This document shows positions 35,120 through 41,941 of a stretch of 62,017 bases of DNA, piece by piece (position 1 is the stretch's first letter; the number at the start of each line of letters is the position of its first letter). A model generated the notes under the pieces. It worked only from the letters and a program-made list of their open reading frames with translations. It searched no databases and had not been told where the DNA came from. The stretch comes from Curtobacterium luteum (GTDB lineage Bacteria > Actinomycetota > Actinomycetes > Actinomycetales > Microbacteriaceae). The stretch covers positions 1 through 62,017 of the forward strand of contig NZ_LDQC01000009.1 in assembly GCF_001475545.1 (NCBI RefSeq), in the 5' to 3' direction. A program made the position numbers and the translations under genes.

Positions 35120-35234
35120 CCGCCGCGGGGAGGTACCGGCGCCGAGTGATCGCCCGAGGGTCGTCCCCTCCACCTCCCCGCGGCCCACTCCAACCACACC
35201 GCCGACGCACGACCCGACTTCAAGGAGCGTCACC
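35120..35234 (+). other. ppa-eno intergenic region
   Basis: This 115-base gap contains CCGCGGGGAGGT/ACCTCCCCGCGG, a 12-bp inverted repeat between about 35123 and 35182 that could fold into a hairpin. An AAGGAGCGT ribosome site precedes the enolase start. Enolase may therefore be expressed at a different level from the coupled upstream genes. Confidence 0.45.
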
Positions 35235-36575
35235 ATGAACAACTACATCAGCGGCATCCACCACCACGCCGCGCACCAGGGCGAGTACGTCACACACCAC
35301 GACCACCCAATCAGCATCGACACCGTCCACGGCAGCCGCATCCTCGACTCCCGCGGATACCCCACCGTTCGCGTCCACCTGCAGCTCGACGACGGCACCA
35401 CCCTTACCGGCGACGCGCCCGCCGGAGCATCCACCGGCGCGAACGAAGCCCGGGAGCTCCGCGACGGCGGCACCGCGTTCGGCGGCCGCGACGTCACCCA
35501 AGCCCTGCACCTGGTCAACACCGAGATCGCAGCGCTCCTCACCGGCCGGTCGTGGACGGCGGTCAGGCAGATCGACGCCGCCCTGGCAGAACTCGACGGC
35601 ACCACCGGGTACAGCCGGCTCGGCGCGAACAGCGTCGTCGCGACCTCCATCGCCGCATCCCGCGCCCTCGCCCACGCCGCCGACCGGCCCCTCTGGCAGT
35701 GGATCGCGGACATCACCGGCTCAACACCGCGCCTACCGGTGCCGCACTTCAACGTCCTCAACGGCGGCGCGCACGCCGCGAACGCGCTCGACTTCCAAGA
35801 ATTCATGATCGCCCCCGTCAACGCCGGCTCCATGGCCGACGCCATTCGGATCGGCGCAGACGTTTACCACGCCCTCGCCAGCATCGTGCGGGACCGGTTC
35901 GGCAGTCTCGGCCTCGGCGACGAGGGTGGCTTCGCGCCGTCCATCGCCGCAGCCGACGAAGCGCTCGAGCTGCTCGTCACCGCGATCCGGGACGCCGGCT
36001 ACGAGCCCGGCGTCGACCAGGTCGCGATCGCTCTCGACCCGGCCGCGAACGAGTTCCACCTCGGCGACGGGGCCTACCGCGTCGGAGACGACAGCCTCGA
36101 CCGGGACGGGCTCCTCGACTACTACCGCCGCCTGGTCGACACGTACCCGATCCGGAGCATCGAAGACGGGTACGCCGAAGACGATCACGACGGCTTCCAC
36201 CGCATGCAGCAGGCGCTCGGCGACCGCATCCAGATCGTCGGCGACGACCTCTACGTCACCGACCCGAACCGCATTCGTGAAGGCGGCGAACAACAGCTCA
36301 GCAACGCCGTCCTGATCAAGCCGAACCAGATCGGCACCGTCTCCCAGACCCTCGGCGCGATCGCTACCGCGACCAGCCTCGGTATGGGCAGCATGATCTC
36401 CCACCGCTCCGGCGAAACCACCGACACGTTCATCGCGGACCTCGTCGTCGGTACCGGAACTGGTCAGATCAAATCCGGCGCCCCCGCTCGCGGCGAACGC
36501 GTCGCCAAGTACAACCGGCTCACCGAAATCGCGGAAGCAGCTCCGGGCCTGCCCTTCGGCCTCGATCGGTCATAG
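35235..36575 (+). CDS. eno: Enolase (extra, fluoride-operon copy)
   Basis: The 446-residue enzyme keeps the full active site: GASTGANEARELRDG (mobile loop), LGDEGGFAP, SIEDGYAEDD, VGDDLYVTD, LIKPNQIGT, SHRSGETTD and KSGAPARGERVAKYN. It converts 2-phosphoglycerate to phosphoenolpyruvate. It has an unusual His-rich N-terminus (GIHHHAAHQGEYVTHHDH) and is divergent from typical actinobacterial enolases, so it is probably an additional enzyme less sensitive to the fluoride-phosphate-magnesium complex. That property is inferred. Its stop TAG lies in a motif-like sequence (36567-36583). Confidence 0.92.
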   Translation: MNNYISGIHHHAAHQGEYVTHHDHPISIDTVHGSRILDSRGYPTVRVHLQLDDGTTLTGDAPAGASTGANEARELRDGGTAFGGRDVTQALHLVNTEIAALLTGRSWTAVRQIDAALAELDGTTGYSRLGANSVVATSIAASRALAHAADRPLWQWIADITGSTPRLPVPHFNVLNGGAHAANALDFQEFMIAPVNAGSMADAIRIGADVYHALASIVRDRFGSLGLGDEGGFAPSIAAADEALELLVTAIRDAGYEPGVDQVAIALDPAANEFHLGDGAYRVGDDSLDRDGLLDYYRRLVDTYPIRSIEDGYAEDDHDGFHRMQQALGDRIQIVGDDLYVTDPNRIREGGEQQLSNAVLIKPNQIGTVSQTLGAIATATSLGMGSMISHRSGETTDTFIADLVVGTGTGQIKSGAPARGERVAKYNRLTEIAEAAPGLPFGLDRS

Positions 36576-36583
36576 CCGTTTGG

Positions 36584-36613
36584 TCCCGTACAGCCCGTCT
36601 CGGTAGCCGATCG
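36584..36613 (+). repeat. 30-bp direct repeat, right copy (motif D)
   Basis: Identical to 32286-32315. A partial second copy, CGGTCATAGCCGTTTGG, lies directly before it at 36567-36583 and contains the enolase stop codon. Confidence 0.9.
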
Positions 36614-36621
36614 GAGTGCGG

Positions 36622-36732
36622 TCACTCCTTGCCGTTTCGCTTGCGGATGATTCCAAGAACGATGCCGTAGACCATCACGGCCCCGATTAGGGGCAGCGCA
36701 ATCCACATCCCTGATGCACCCGCAGCAAACAT
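36622..36732 (-). CDS. Tiny membrane protein, 36 residues
   Basis: The frame encodes MFAAGASGMWIALPLIGAVM followed by VYGIVLGIIRKRNGKE: one hydrophobic span and a basic tail, a classic small inner-membrane protein. The ATG is seven bases from a TAGCCT -10 box on the minus strand (leaderless), and the sequence CTGCCCATG is shared with the start of the gene at 32257. It fills nearly all the 150 bp between boundary copies D and E, making a single-gene module. Function unknown. Confidence 0.6.
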   Translation of the reverse strand: MFAAGASGMWIALPLIGAVMVYGIVLGIIRKRNGKE

Positions 36733-36763
36733 GGGCAGAGGCTACGCCGAGCGCTGGCTCGTG

Positions 36764-36780
36764 TGTCCGATAGGCGATGG
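36764..36780 (+). repeat. Cassette-boundary motif, copy E
   Basis: TGTCCGATAGGCGATGG, with the stop codon of the next leftward gene one base further on. It separates the 36-residue gene module from the next small-gene module. Confidence 0.6.
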
Positions 36781-36781
36781 G

Positions 36782-37135
36782 TCACCGGTACCCGTCTACC
36801 TGACGTCGGCGAAGCTCTTCGAGGTCGTTATTGAGGCGAGCGAGACCTGGCACAGATGCGTTGAAGGGCCAGAGATCGCGAAGCCACTGCGCGGATTGCA
36901 GGAGGTCACCACCGCTGTGGTCTTGCAGGCCCATGTGAACGTGTAGCTGCTCGGCGGCTAGTTCGAACGCACCAGGGTCAGGGGTCACACCTGACGCGAT
37001 CGATAGTTCGATCGAGCGGCCACCGAGCCCTAGAGCTGGGTGAAGCACCGCAGGTGCGGCAGAGCTCCGAGCGGCACGCTGGCGTGCGCGACGATCTTGG
37101 TACCGCCGGAAGATCTGAGCCGCGAGCCAAGACAT
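36782..37135 (-). CDS. Hypothetical small protein
   Basis: The product, about 117 residues, begins MSWLAAQIFRRYQDRRARQR and continues GLGGRSIELSIASGVTPDPG, AAEQLHVHMGLQDHSGGDLL and NNDLEELRRRQVDGYR. It is charged and helical, with no known domain. The start is uncertain: a longer version from GTG 37225 would run through boundary motif F, which is less likely. The gene is framed by motif copies E and F, about 400 bp apart. Confidence 0.5.
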   Translation of the reverse strand: MSWLAAQIFRRYQDRRARQRAARSSAAPAVLHPALGLGGRSIELSIASGVTPDPGAFELAAEQLHVHMGLQDHSGGDLLQSAQWLRDLWPFNASVPGLARLNNDLEELRRRQVDGYR

Positions 37136-37161
37136 AAACACACTGTGCTCTGTCCCGCCGG

Positions 37162-37178
37162 CGTCCGATAGCCGGTCG
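37162..37178 (+). repeat. Cassette-boundary motif, copy F
   Basis: CGTCCGATAGCCGGTCG, followed by GACCCGGACG, close to the GACCGGACG found after the IS30 element. A weaker echo (TGTCCGGATAGATGG) lies about 60 bases further right. Confidence 0.55.
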
Positions 37179-37225
37179 TGACCCGGACGTCCAACAGCCA
37201 GGATGGGATCCTTCGGAGGGTGCAC

Positions 37226-37609
37226 CCACGCGCTGTCCGGATAGATGGTCCGGAATAGGTTCCGAAGAAGGCCCCCTGAGCGGGACGGTCAAGCAGCTGA
37301 GAAGGCCTGCCCGTCGGCCTTGATTCGCCGAAGAATCCCGCCTGGCCCGCGAGGGAGATCATGTCCTCAGCTCGCCCGGTCGCAGGGTAACGAAGGGCTC
37401 CGGAATGAGCACCTTCCCGACGGTCCCGACATCCTCGGCGAGAACCGGTCAGATGCGGAACAGGCGCGGAACGGACACATCGAGTTCCAACTCGACAACC
37501 TTGAGCTTCCGCCGCCGCCGGCGCAGCATCAGGAGTACGACAAGGTGCGTACTGCTTCAGAGTGTGAGGTAGTGCGCCAGGGGATCGAGGAGCTCCTTAC
37601 TCGAAGGAG
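37226..37609 (+). pseudogene. Possible gene remnant in a region without an intact gene
   Basis: No intact gene is apparent. A rightward frame around 37395-37620 reads like real protein (HLPDGPDILGENRSDAEQARN, FQLDNLELPPPPAQHQEYDK) but has no proper start and runs into the 3' end of the opposite gene at 37610. It may be a leftover of a deleted gene. Family not recognised. Confidence 0.25.
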
Positions 37610-38353
37610 CTATCTCAAGCGCCGGGTTTCGAGCAGCTCCAGCAGCGGCTTCACGTCGCGGCCTGCAGTGAGCCACTCAACCGGCGTCGCCGGTTCGCCG
37701 TCGATGGACGTGTACGAGTGCGGAGTCGTCATGAATCCGAGGATCGACGTCGGGTGTATGTCGTCATCGAAAGCTCCGACCAGCGACGTCATGTAGTTCA
37801 GCGATGGTTGATCCGGATCGTCGGTGAACTGCCATGTCGGGAACAGAAGCTCGTCGTCGCACACGAACGCGAACAGGTCGCCGAACGCGAGATCTGTGAG
37901 GACCCGGCCAGTTCCTGTGTCCAGCCAGTCGGCTGCCTGTTCCAAGGTGAGGGAGGCGCTCAATCCGCGCTGCCACGATCGGCGTTCAAGTGCGTCGAGC
38001 TCTCCATGCGCGACAGCAGCCTTCGCCGCTTCATACCGCTCCCGCGTAACGAACACGGCCTCGATCAGGACCTCCTCCTCGTCAGGGGTAAGGTCCCGGC
38101 CGGTCTGCGTTCGCGGCGGGTTGTGGCGAGGCCCAAAGTCATGACCGCCGGCGTGGACGCCGATGAGCCGCCGGAAGGCGCCATCGAGCCGGGGCGAGTC
38201 GAGCTCGCGGTCCCGTGCAACTTGGACCGCGTCGTCGGCGTCCGCGAAGTCCATCGCGGCAACCTCTCGGACGCTTTCCAGCAGCTCCTCACCGGTCCGG
38301 ACGGCGAGAGCCACACGTGCGCGAGCGCGAGCGATTTGAAGCCGTGACGTCAT
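37610..38353 (-). CDS. MbcA/ParS-antitoxin-like protein (first of two)
   Basis: The 247-residue protein has a helical N-terminal half and a C-terminal segment built LLFPTWQFTDDPDQPSLNYM, then SILGFMTTPHSYTSIDGEPA and TPVEWLTAGRDVKPLLELLE. This 'F-P-x-W-Q-F ... tP-x-x-W-L-x-x-G' pattern is shared with Xre/MbcA/ParS-type antitoxins, in which the last part binds a RES-type toxin. No RES toxin is adjacent. The downstream gene at 38422 has the same C-terminal layout. The call is by motif only. Confidence 0.5.
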   Translation of the reverse strand: MTSRLQIARARARVALAVRTGEELLESVREVAAMDFADADDAVQVARDRELDSPRLDGAFRRLIGVHAGGHDFGPRHNPPRTQTGRDLTPDEEEVLIEAVFVTRERYEAAKAAVAHGELDALERRSWQRGLSASLTLEQAADWLDTGTGRVLTDLAFGDLFAFVCDDELLFPTWQFTDDPDQPSLNYMTSLVGAFDDDIHPTSILGFMTTPHSYTSIDGEPATPVEWLTAGRDVKPLLELLETRRLR

Positions 38354-38421
38354 CGGGGGTTCACAGTGGTTGCTTCCTCTGCTTCAGCCGAGGTGTGGAC
38401 GCCGTTTTTCCCCAGCCGATC

Positions 38422-39126
38422 TCACCGATCATCCCGTCCTCCGAGAACGAGATCTGGGAGGCGTGAAGCGGACCCTTCGAGCACAAGCAGCAAGGTCCGC
38501 ACCACGGGCCAAGGCGATCCGCCCGCGATTAGATGTTCTCGTGGGCTGCACCGCGAGCCGCCCCGCTGCAAGTGCGGGTCTTCGGAGCACATCAGGCGAG
38601 TAACTAGTGCCGGCGGCGCGTCCGGGGGTATGCACTGCAGCACCGTCGGGAGGACCTCGGAGATGAGCTCCAGAGTCCGGGCACCGGCGTCGATGAACTG
38701 CCACGAAGGGAAGAGCAAGGCTCCAGCCCGTTCGAATCCCCAAAGCTGTCGAGAAACCATGTCAGCCCGAAGCTCACGGAGGGTACTCCCCCGTCGTCGG
38801 GCCACGTCATCGGCCTGCAACACCGTCGCGTGCTCGATCGATATGGCTCGGATCAGCACGGTCATGAGATTCCGGTCGCTCAGCTCCGCTTCCCATTGGA
38901 ACTCGTCACCGACGGCGCCGATCCACTGAAGGATGAGGTCTCGCTTCGCCGTTCCCAGCGGACTCGGCCGGCTGAGCGCCGTTAGCGAGTCCGCGATCTG
39001 CGCCACTGTTGCGTTGAACTCGAGGCCAAGCGATTGGATGGCCGCTTCCAGCGCGGCGACCGACCTTTGATGCGAGCCCGCAGGCTCCAACGACGCAGGC
39101 GCCGCCCCTGATACGTCCGACGCCAC
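38422..39126 (-). CDS. MbcA/ParS-antitoxin-like protein (second of two)
   Basis: The 234-residue protein repeats the C-terminal plan of its neighbour: RAGALLFPSWQFIDAGARTL, then CIPPDAPPALVTRLMCSEDP and SPREHLIAGGSPWPVVRTLL. The N-terminal half (QRSVAALEAAIQSLGLEFNA) contains a possible helix-turn-helix. GTG at 39126 follows GGAAGG. It is transcribed away from the gene at 39187, and a 16-bp palindrome lies between the two, which could be its operator if it autoregulates as antitoxins do. Confidence 0.5.
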   Translation of the reverse strand: MASDVSGAAPASLEPAGSHQRSVAALEAAIQSLGLEFNATVAQIADSLTALSRPSPLGTAKRDLILQWIGAVGDEFQWEAELSDRNLMTVLIRAISIEHATVLQADDVARRRGSTLRELRADMVSRQLWGFERAGALLFPSWQFIDAGARTLELISEVLPTVLQCIPPDAPPALVTRLMCSEDPHLQRGGSRCSPREHLIAGGSPWPVVRTLLLVLEGSASRLPDLVLGGRDDR

Positions 39127-39168
39127 TTCCCCACCTTCCAGCCGCTTGCGACCCGACTCATGCCGCGT

Positions 39169-39184
39169 GCTGATTATAATCAGC
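39169..39184. promoter_or_regulatory. 16-bp palindromic operator containing a -10 box
   Basis: GCTGATTATAATCAGC is a perfect palindrome. Its centre is the ideal -10 box TATAAT (39175-39180), six bases before ATG 39187, so a bound dimer would block that promoter directly. Confidence 0.65.
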
Positions 39185-39186
39185 GC

Positions 39187-39591
39187 ATGGGAGAAGGCGA
39201 GCAGGGCGCGGGTTCTGCTTCACCGCGCCTCACGATCGAAGCCGCAGTCGGCACCAGAGTTGAACTCTCTTGGCTGGACGCGGTCGTGGTTCCCGAGGCC
39301 GCGCGTATCGACTATCGAACCATCGGGCGCCGCGGTGACTTCGTCGTGACCGTCGGAGCTGCCGAACTCGCCGCCGTCTGTGACCTCGACTCCGGCGAGT
39401 ACGTCATCAGCGGAGAGCTTGGAGGGGACGAATCGGCTGCGGCGCTGATGCGCGAACTCCTGAGGCGCCGCCTCCAACACCTTCATGAGGCTCCCATCGA
39501 GTCTCGGCAACGCTTCGAGGGACGCCTCCGTTCCCTCGCTGAGATGTCGGGCGGAGCCTGGTTTGCTTTCGAAACGGTGATCGACCCCTAA
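39187..39591 (+). CDS. Hypothetical protein, 134 residues
   Basis: The product (MGEGEQGAGSASPRLTIEAA, DFVVTVGAAELAAVCDLDSG, LRRRLQHLHEAPIESRQRFE) is soluble and acidic. Family not recognised. The -10 box six bases before the ATG indicates a leaderless transcript and argues against the upstream ATG at 39160, which would lie before the promoter. Its stop overlaps the end of the convergent XRE-like gene by four bases. The palindromic promoter suggests tight regulation, perhaps by a neighbour-encoded DNA-binding protein. Confidence 0.6.
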   Translation: MGEGEQGAGSASPRLTIEAAVGTRVELSWLDAVVVPEAARIDYRTIGRRGDFVVTVGAAELAAVCDLDSGEYVISGELGGDESAAALMRELLRRRLQHLHEAPIESRQRFEGRLRSLAEMSGGAWFAFETVIDP

Positions 39592-39896
39592 CGGGCGGGT
39601 CGTCGCCACAGTTCGGCGTCGAGGGCAAGCTCGAGCCGAGCGAGCGTGGCGAGATCCGGCCAGGAACGACCGGCTAGAACACCGAGCAACGTTGTGTGGT
39701 GCACTCCAGCAGCCGTCGCGACAGCGCGTGTGCTCTGAGTTCCCATCGCCTGTCTCAGTCGCACCACAAATGTACGAGCCGCTTCTGCGATCGCGTCGTC
39801 GGCAGGAATCTCCGGCCAGGGTGCCGGAGCGAGCTCGAACGGTCGCTGTCGGGGAGTTCTGCTCACGCGTCCCAGCGTAGAGCGCGAACCGTCCAT
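39588..39896 (-). CDS. XRE-like helix-turn-helix protein
   Basis: The 102-residue product has a helix-turn-helix near its C-terminus: FVVRLRQAMGTQSTRAVATA, then AAGVHHTTLLGVLAGRSWPD and a closing helix LATLARLELALDAELW. The N-terminus is basic and Pro-rich. ATG 39896 is chosen; an upstream in-frame GTG at 40019 would take in 41 residues of poor coding character. A TCAATAT/ATATTGA palindrome lies 65 bases upstream and could be its operator. It is the last gene of the island. Confidence 0.6.
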   Translation of the reverse strand: MDGSRSTLGRVSRTPRQRPFELAPAPWPEIPADDAIAEAARTFVVRLRQAMGTQSTRAVATAAGVHHTTLLGVLAGRSWPDLATLARLELALDAELWRRPAR

Positions 39897-39960
39897 CTTG
39901 AGGATCGCCAACTGCCTCTGCGGCCTCGGCTCCTCCGAACAACCACCTCTCAGACGCAGA

Positions 39961-39982
39961 TCAATATCAAAACGAATATTGA
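39961..39982. promoter_or_regulatory. AT-rich inverted repeat near the right island edge
   Basis: TCAATAT and ATATTGA are a perfect 7-bp inverted repeat separated by eight bases. It lies between the XRE-like gene and the alcohol dehydrogenase and is strikingly AT-rich. It may be an operator of the XRE-like gene or the right attachment region. The spacer (eight, not six) and the arms do not fit dif. Confidence 0.45.
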
Positions 39983-40012
39983 CGTCCACCAGCAAGTGGG
40001 GCCCGGGAGGCC

Positions 40013-41044
40013 TCACCACGTGGCGACGACCATCCCCGAGCCCGTCGCCGGACGGTCCATCGCCATGATCGCCCCGGGCAGCTCCTCGAACGCGATCGTG
40101 CGTCCGATCGAGTCCGCGGGACGCAGTCGACCGGCGACGACGTCCTCGAGCATCGCCGCGTACTCAGCGACGGCGATGCCGTGGCTCCCGAGCAGCTCGA
40201 GCTCGTCGCCGATCACCCGACCCATCGGGATCGCCGGGGTCGCCTCGTCCCCGAGCAGCAGCCCGACCTGGACGTGTCGGCCCCGAGGGCGCAGCGTCGC
40301 CACCGCGGCCGCTGACGTCGCACGGCTCCCGAACGCGTCGACGGAGACGTGTGCTCCGCCAGCCGTCAGTGTGCGGATCCGGTCGACCGCGTCGTCCCCC
40401 ATGACGACCGTCTGGGCACCGAGCTCCGCAGCACGTCCGAGCGCCGCGGCGGACACGTCGGACGCCACGACGTGGGCGCCCGCGGCCACCGCCACCTGCA
40501 CCGTCGAGAGACCGACGCCACCGCAACCGAACACCGACACCCACTCCCCTGCGACCACCCGTCCTCGGGTGTGCAGGGCGTGGTAAGCGGTGCCGAAGCG
40601 GCAGCCGAGACTCGCGGCCTCGGCGAACCCGACCGCGTCCGGCAGCGTCACGACGTTCAGGTCGGCATGCGGCACCATGACGAGTTCCGCGTACGACCCC
40701 GGCAGGTCGAACCCGGGCTGCTGCTGTGCCGTGCACACCTGCGTGGCCCCGGCGAGGCACTGCTCGCACTCGCCGCACGCGAAGATGAACGGCGCGGTGA
40801 CGCGGTCGCCCACGGCCGTGCGGCGGACCTCGGCGCCGACGGCCGCGACCTCGCCGGCGAACTCGTGGCCGGGGACGTGCGGCAACGACACCGAGTCGTC
40901 GTGGCCGGTCCATGCGTGCCAGTCGCTCCGACAGACCCCTGTGGCCCGCACCCGGACGAGGACACCGTGCGGCGGCAGCACGGGCTCCGGGAGTTCGACG
41001 ACGGTCGGTACGGAACGGAAGTCGGAGTACTGCACAGCTCGCAC
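40013..41044 (-). CDS. Zinc-dependent alcohol dehydrogenase
   Basis: The 343-residue enzyme is a medium-chain dehydrogenase. The catalytic-zinc residues are Cys in TGVCRSDWHAW, His-Glu in GHEFAGEVAAVG and a distal Cys in LGCRFGTAYHAL. The structural-zinc loop is CGECEQCLAGATQVC. The NAD(P) site is VFGCGGVGLSTVQVA with Asp in VVASDVS, so NAD is likely the cofactor. It oxidises a primary or secondary alcohol, the substrate being unresolved. It is the first conserved-type gene right of the island. Confidence 0.92.
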   Translation of the reverse strand: MRAVQYSDFRSVPTVVELPEPVLPPHGVLVRVRATGVCRSDWHAWTGHDDSVSLPHVPGHEFAGEVAAVGAEVRRTAVGDRVTAPFIFACGECEQCLAGATQVCTAQQQPGFDLPGSYAELVMVPHADLNVVTLPDAVGFAEAASLGCRFGTAYHALHTRGRVVAGEWVSVFGCGGVGLSTVQVAVAAGAHVVASDVSAAALGRAAELGAQTVVMGDDAVDRIRTLTAGGAHVSVDAFGSRATSAAAVATLRPRGRHVQVGLLLGDEATPAIPMGRVIGDELELLGSHGIAVAEYAAMLEDVVAGRLRPADSIGRTIAFEELPGAIMAMDRPATGSGMVVATW

Positions 41045-41211
41045 CTGCCCATCCTGGCAGACGAGCGTCCTCGGGACCCCTGCCAGAGGTCACTGCTCGA
41101 TGATCGGCGGTCGGGGCGTTCCCGGTCCAGAGCGCCGGATGGTCCTGCCAGGACCTGACCTCGGCCGCGACGCCGCGGTCCGACCCGTCAGCGGCCGTCG
41201 GTGCACGCCCG

Positions 41212-41217
41212 TAGGCT
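41212..41217 (+). promoter_or_regulatory. -10 box of a leaderless transcript (CopC-like gene)
   Basis: TAGGCT stands seven bases before ATG 41225 and decides that start. Confidence 0.5.
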
Positions 41218-41224
41218 CCTGTGC

Positions 41225-41863
41225 ATGCGTTCATGGTCGGCCTTCGTGCTCGTGCTGCTCCTCGCGGCGTCCTTCTCTGCCGGAGCGGCCCCGGCGTCGG
41301 CGCACTCCAGCCTGGTCTCGAGCGACCCCGCGGCCGAGGCGACGGTGACCGCTCCCCTCGACCGTGTCACCCTGACCTTCTCCGAGGCGCCGCTCGCCGG
41401 CCTCGATGCCGGTCTGCGGATCGAGGTCCGCGACGGATCGGACCGTGACGTGTCCTCGGGTTCCGTCGAAGTGGCCGGCACCGCGATGTCGAAGGCCGTG
41501 GTGCTGGCCGACGGGCCGTACCGGGTCGTCTGGCGGTACGTGTCGCCCGATGGTCACCCGATCACGGGCGAGTACGGGTTCACTGCCTCTGGCATCGGGG
41601 GGACCACCCCGAGTTCCGCCCCGACCGGGCCCCCCGCGCGCTCCGCGTCCGCGACTGCCGCACCGACGGCGACGGCGACGGCGACGGCCGGACCCGCCAC
41701 TGCGACGACCCACGCCGGCCACTCGCCGATCGCCGTCTGGGTGATCGGTGCGGTCGCGCTCCTCGCGGCAGCAGCTGCGGTCGTCGCCACCGTCGTCCGA
41801 CGACGTCGCGATCGCGCGGCCAGCCGGGGCGACGACACCCCGGTCGGCGGTGCCGCGGCCTGA
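41225..41863 (+). CDS. CopC-domain protein, membrane anchored
   Basis: The 212-residue protein has a signal peptide (MRSWSAFVLVLLLAASFSAG, cleavage after ASA), so the mature chain begins HSSLVSSDPAAEATV, with the first His as copper ligand. The CopC beta domain includes RVTLTFSEAPLAG and YVSPDGHPITGEYGF (second His ligand). A Thr/Ala-rich linker leads to a C-terminal membrane span (VWVIGAVALLAAAAAVVATV) and a basic tail, the YcnJ/CopC-like layout. It likely binds copper outside the cell. Leaderless by its -10 box. Confidence 0.88.
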   Translation: MRSWSAFVLVLLLAASFSAGAAPASAHSSLVSSDPAAEATVTAPLDRVTLTFSEAPLAGLDAGLRIEVRDGSDRDVSSGSVEVAGTAMSKAVVLADGPYRVVWRYVSPDGHPITGEYGFTASGIGGTTPSSAPTGPPARSASATAAPTATATATAGPATATTHAGHSPIAVWVIGAVALLAAAAAVVATVVRRRRDRAASRGDDTPVGGAAA

Positions 41864-41941
41864 GGAGCGGTCGCGCGGTCACCGGCGTCACACCCGGACC
41901 GGAGGCACGGGTCACCTCCGCCTCGCCGGTCGCGTGCGCGG

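Larger units (their letters stand above)
32286..36613 (+). mobile_element. Fluoride-resistance module bracketed by 30-bp direct repeats
   Basis: The six-gene fluoride-stress operon is flanked by exact 30-bp direct repeats (32286-32315 and 36584-36613), whose starts are 4298 bp apart. Nothing else in the interval is foreign to the operon and no transposase is inside. The layout is that of a cassette or an excisable circle with one repeat lost on excision. The mechanism is inferred. Confidence 0.55.
7832..39990. mobile_element. Accessory genomic island (boundaries approximate)
   Basis: From the dif-like site to just before the alcohol dehydrogenase, the DNA holds recombinases, an insertion sequence, resistance operons, a truncated regulator and many short orphan genes. 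Long stretches (7.8-15.6 kb, 31-32.3 kb, 36.6-40 kb) are visibly less GC-rich than the flanks. The left end at dif is supported by the integrase beside it. The right end is only estimated: no second dif copy was found near 40 kb. It may be several insertions side by side rather than one element. Confidence 0.55.

Noticed and set aside
22395..37178. Classical integron attC sites
   Set aside because: The repeated motif has no paired R'/L' boxes with GTTRRRY ends and no large imperfect palindrome per copy, and no IntI-type integrase with the extra domain was recognised.
39961..39982. Second dif copy at the right end of the island
   Set aside because: The arms TCAATAT/ATATTGA and the eight-base spacer do not match dif (11-base arms, six-base centre).
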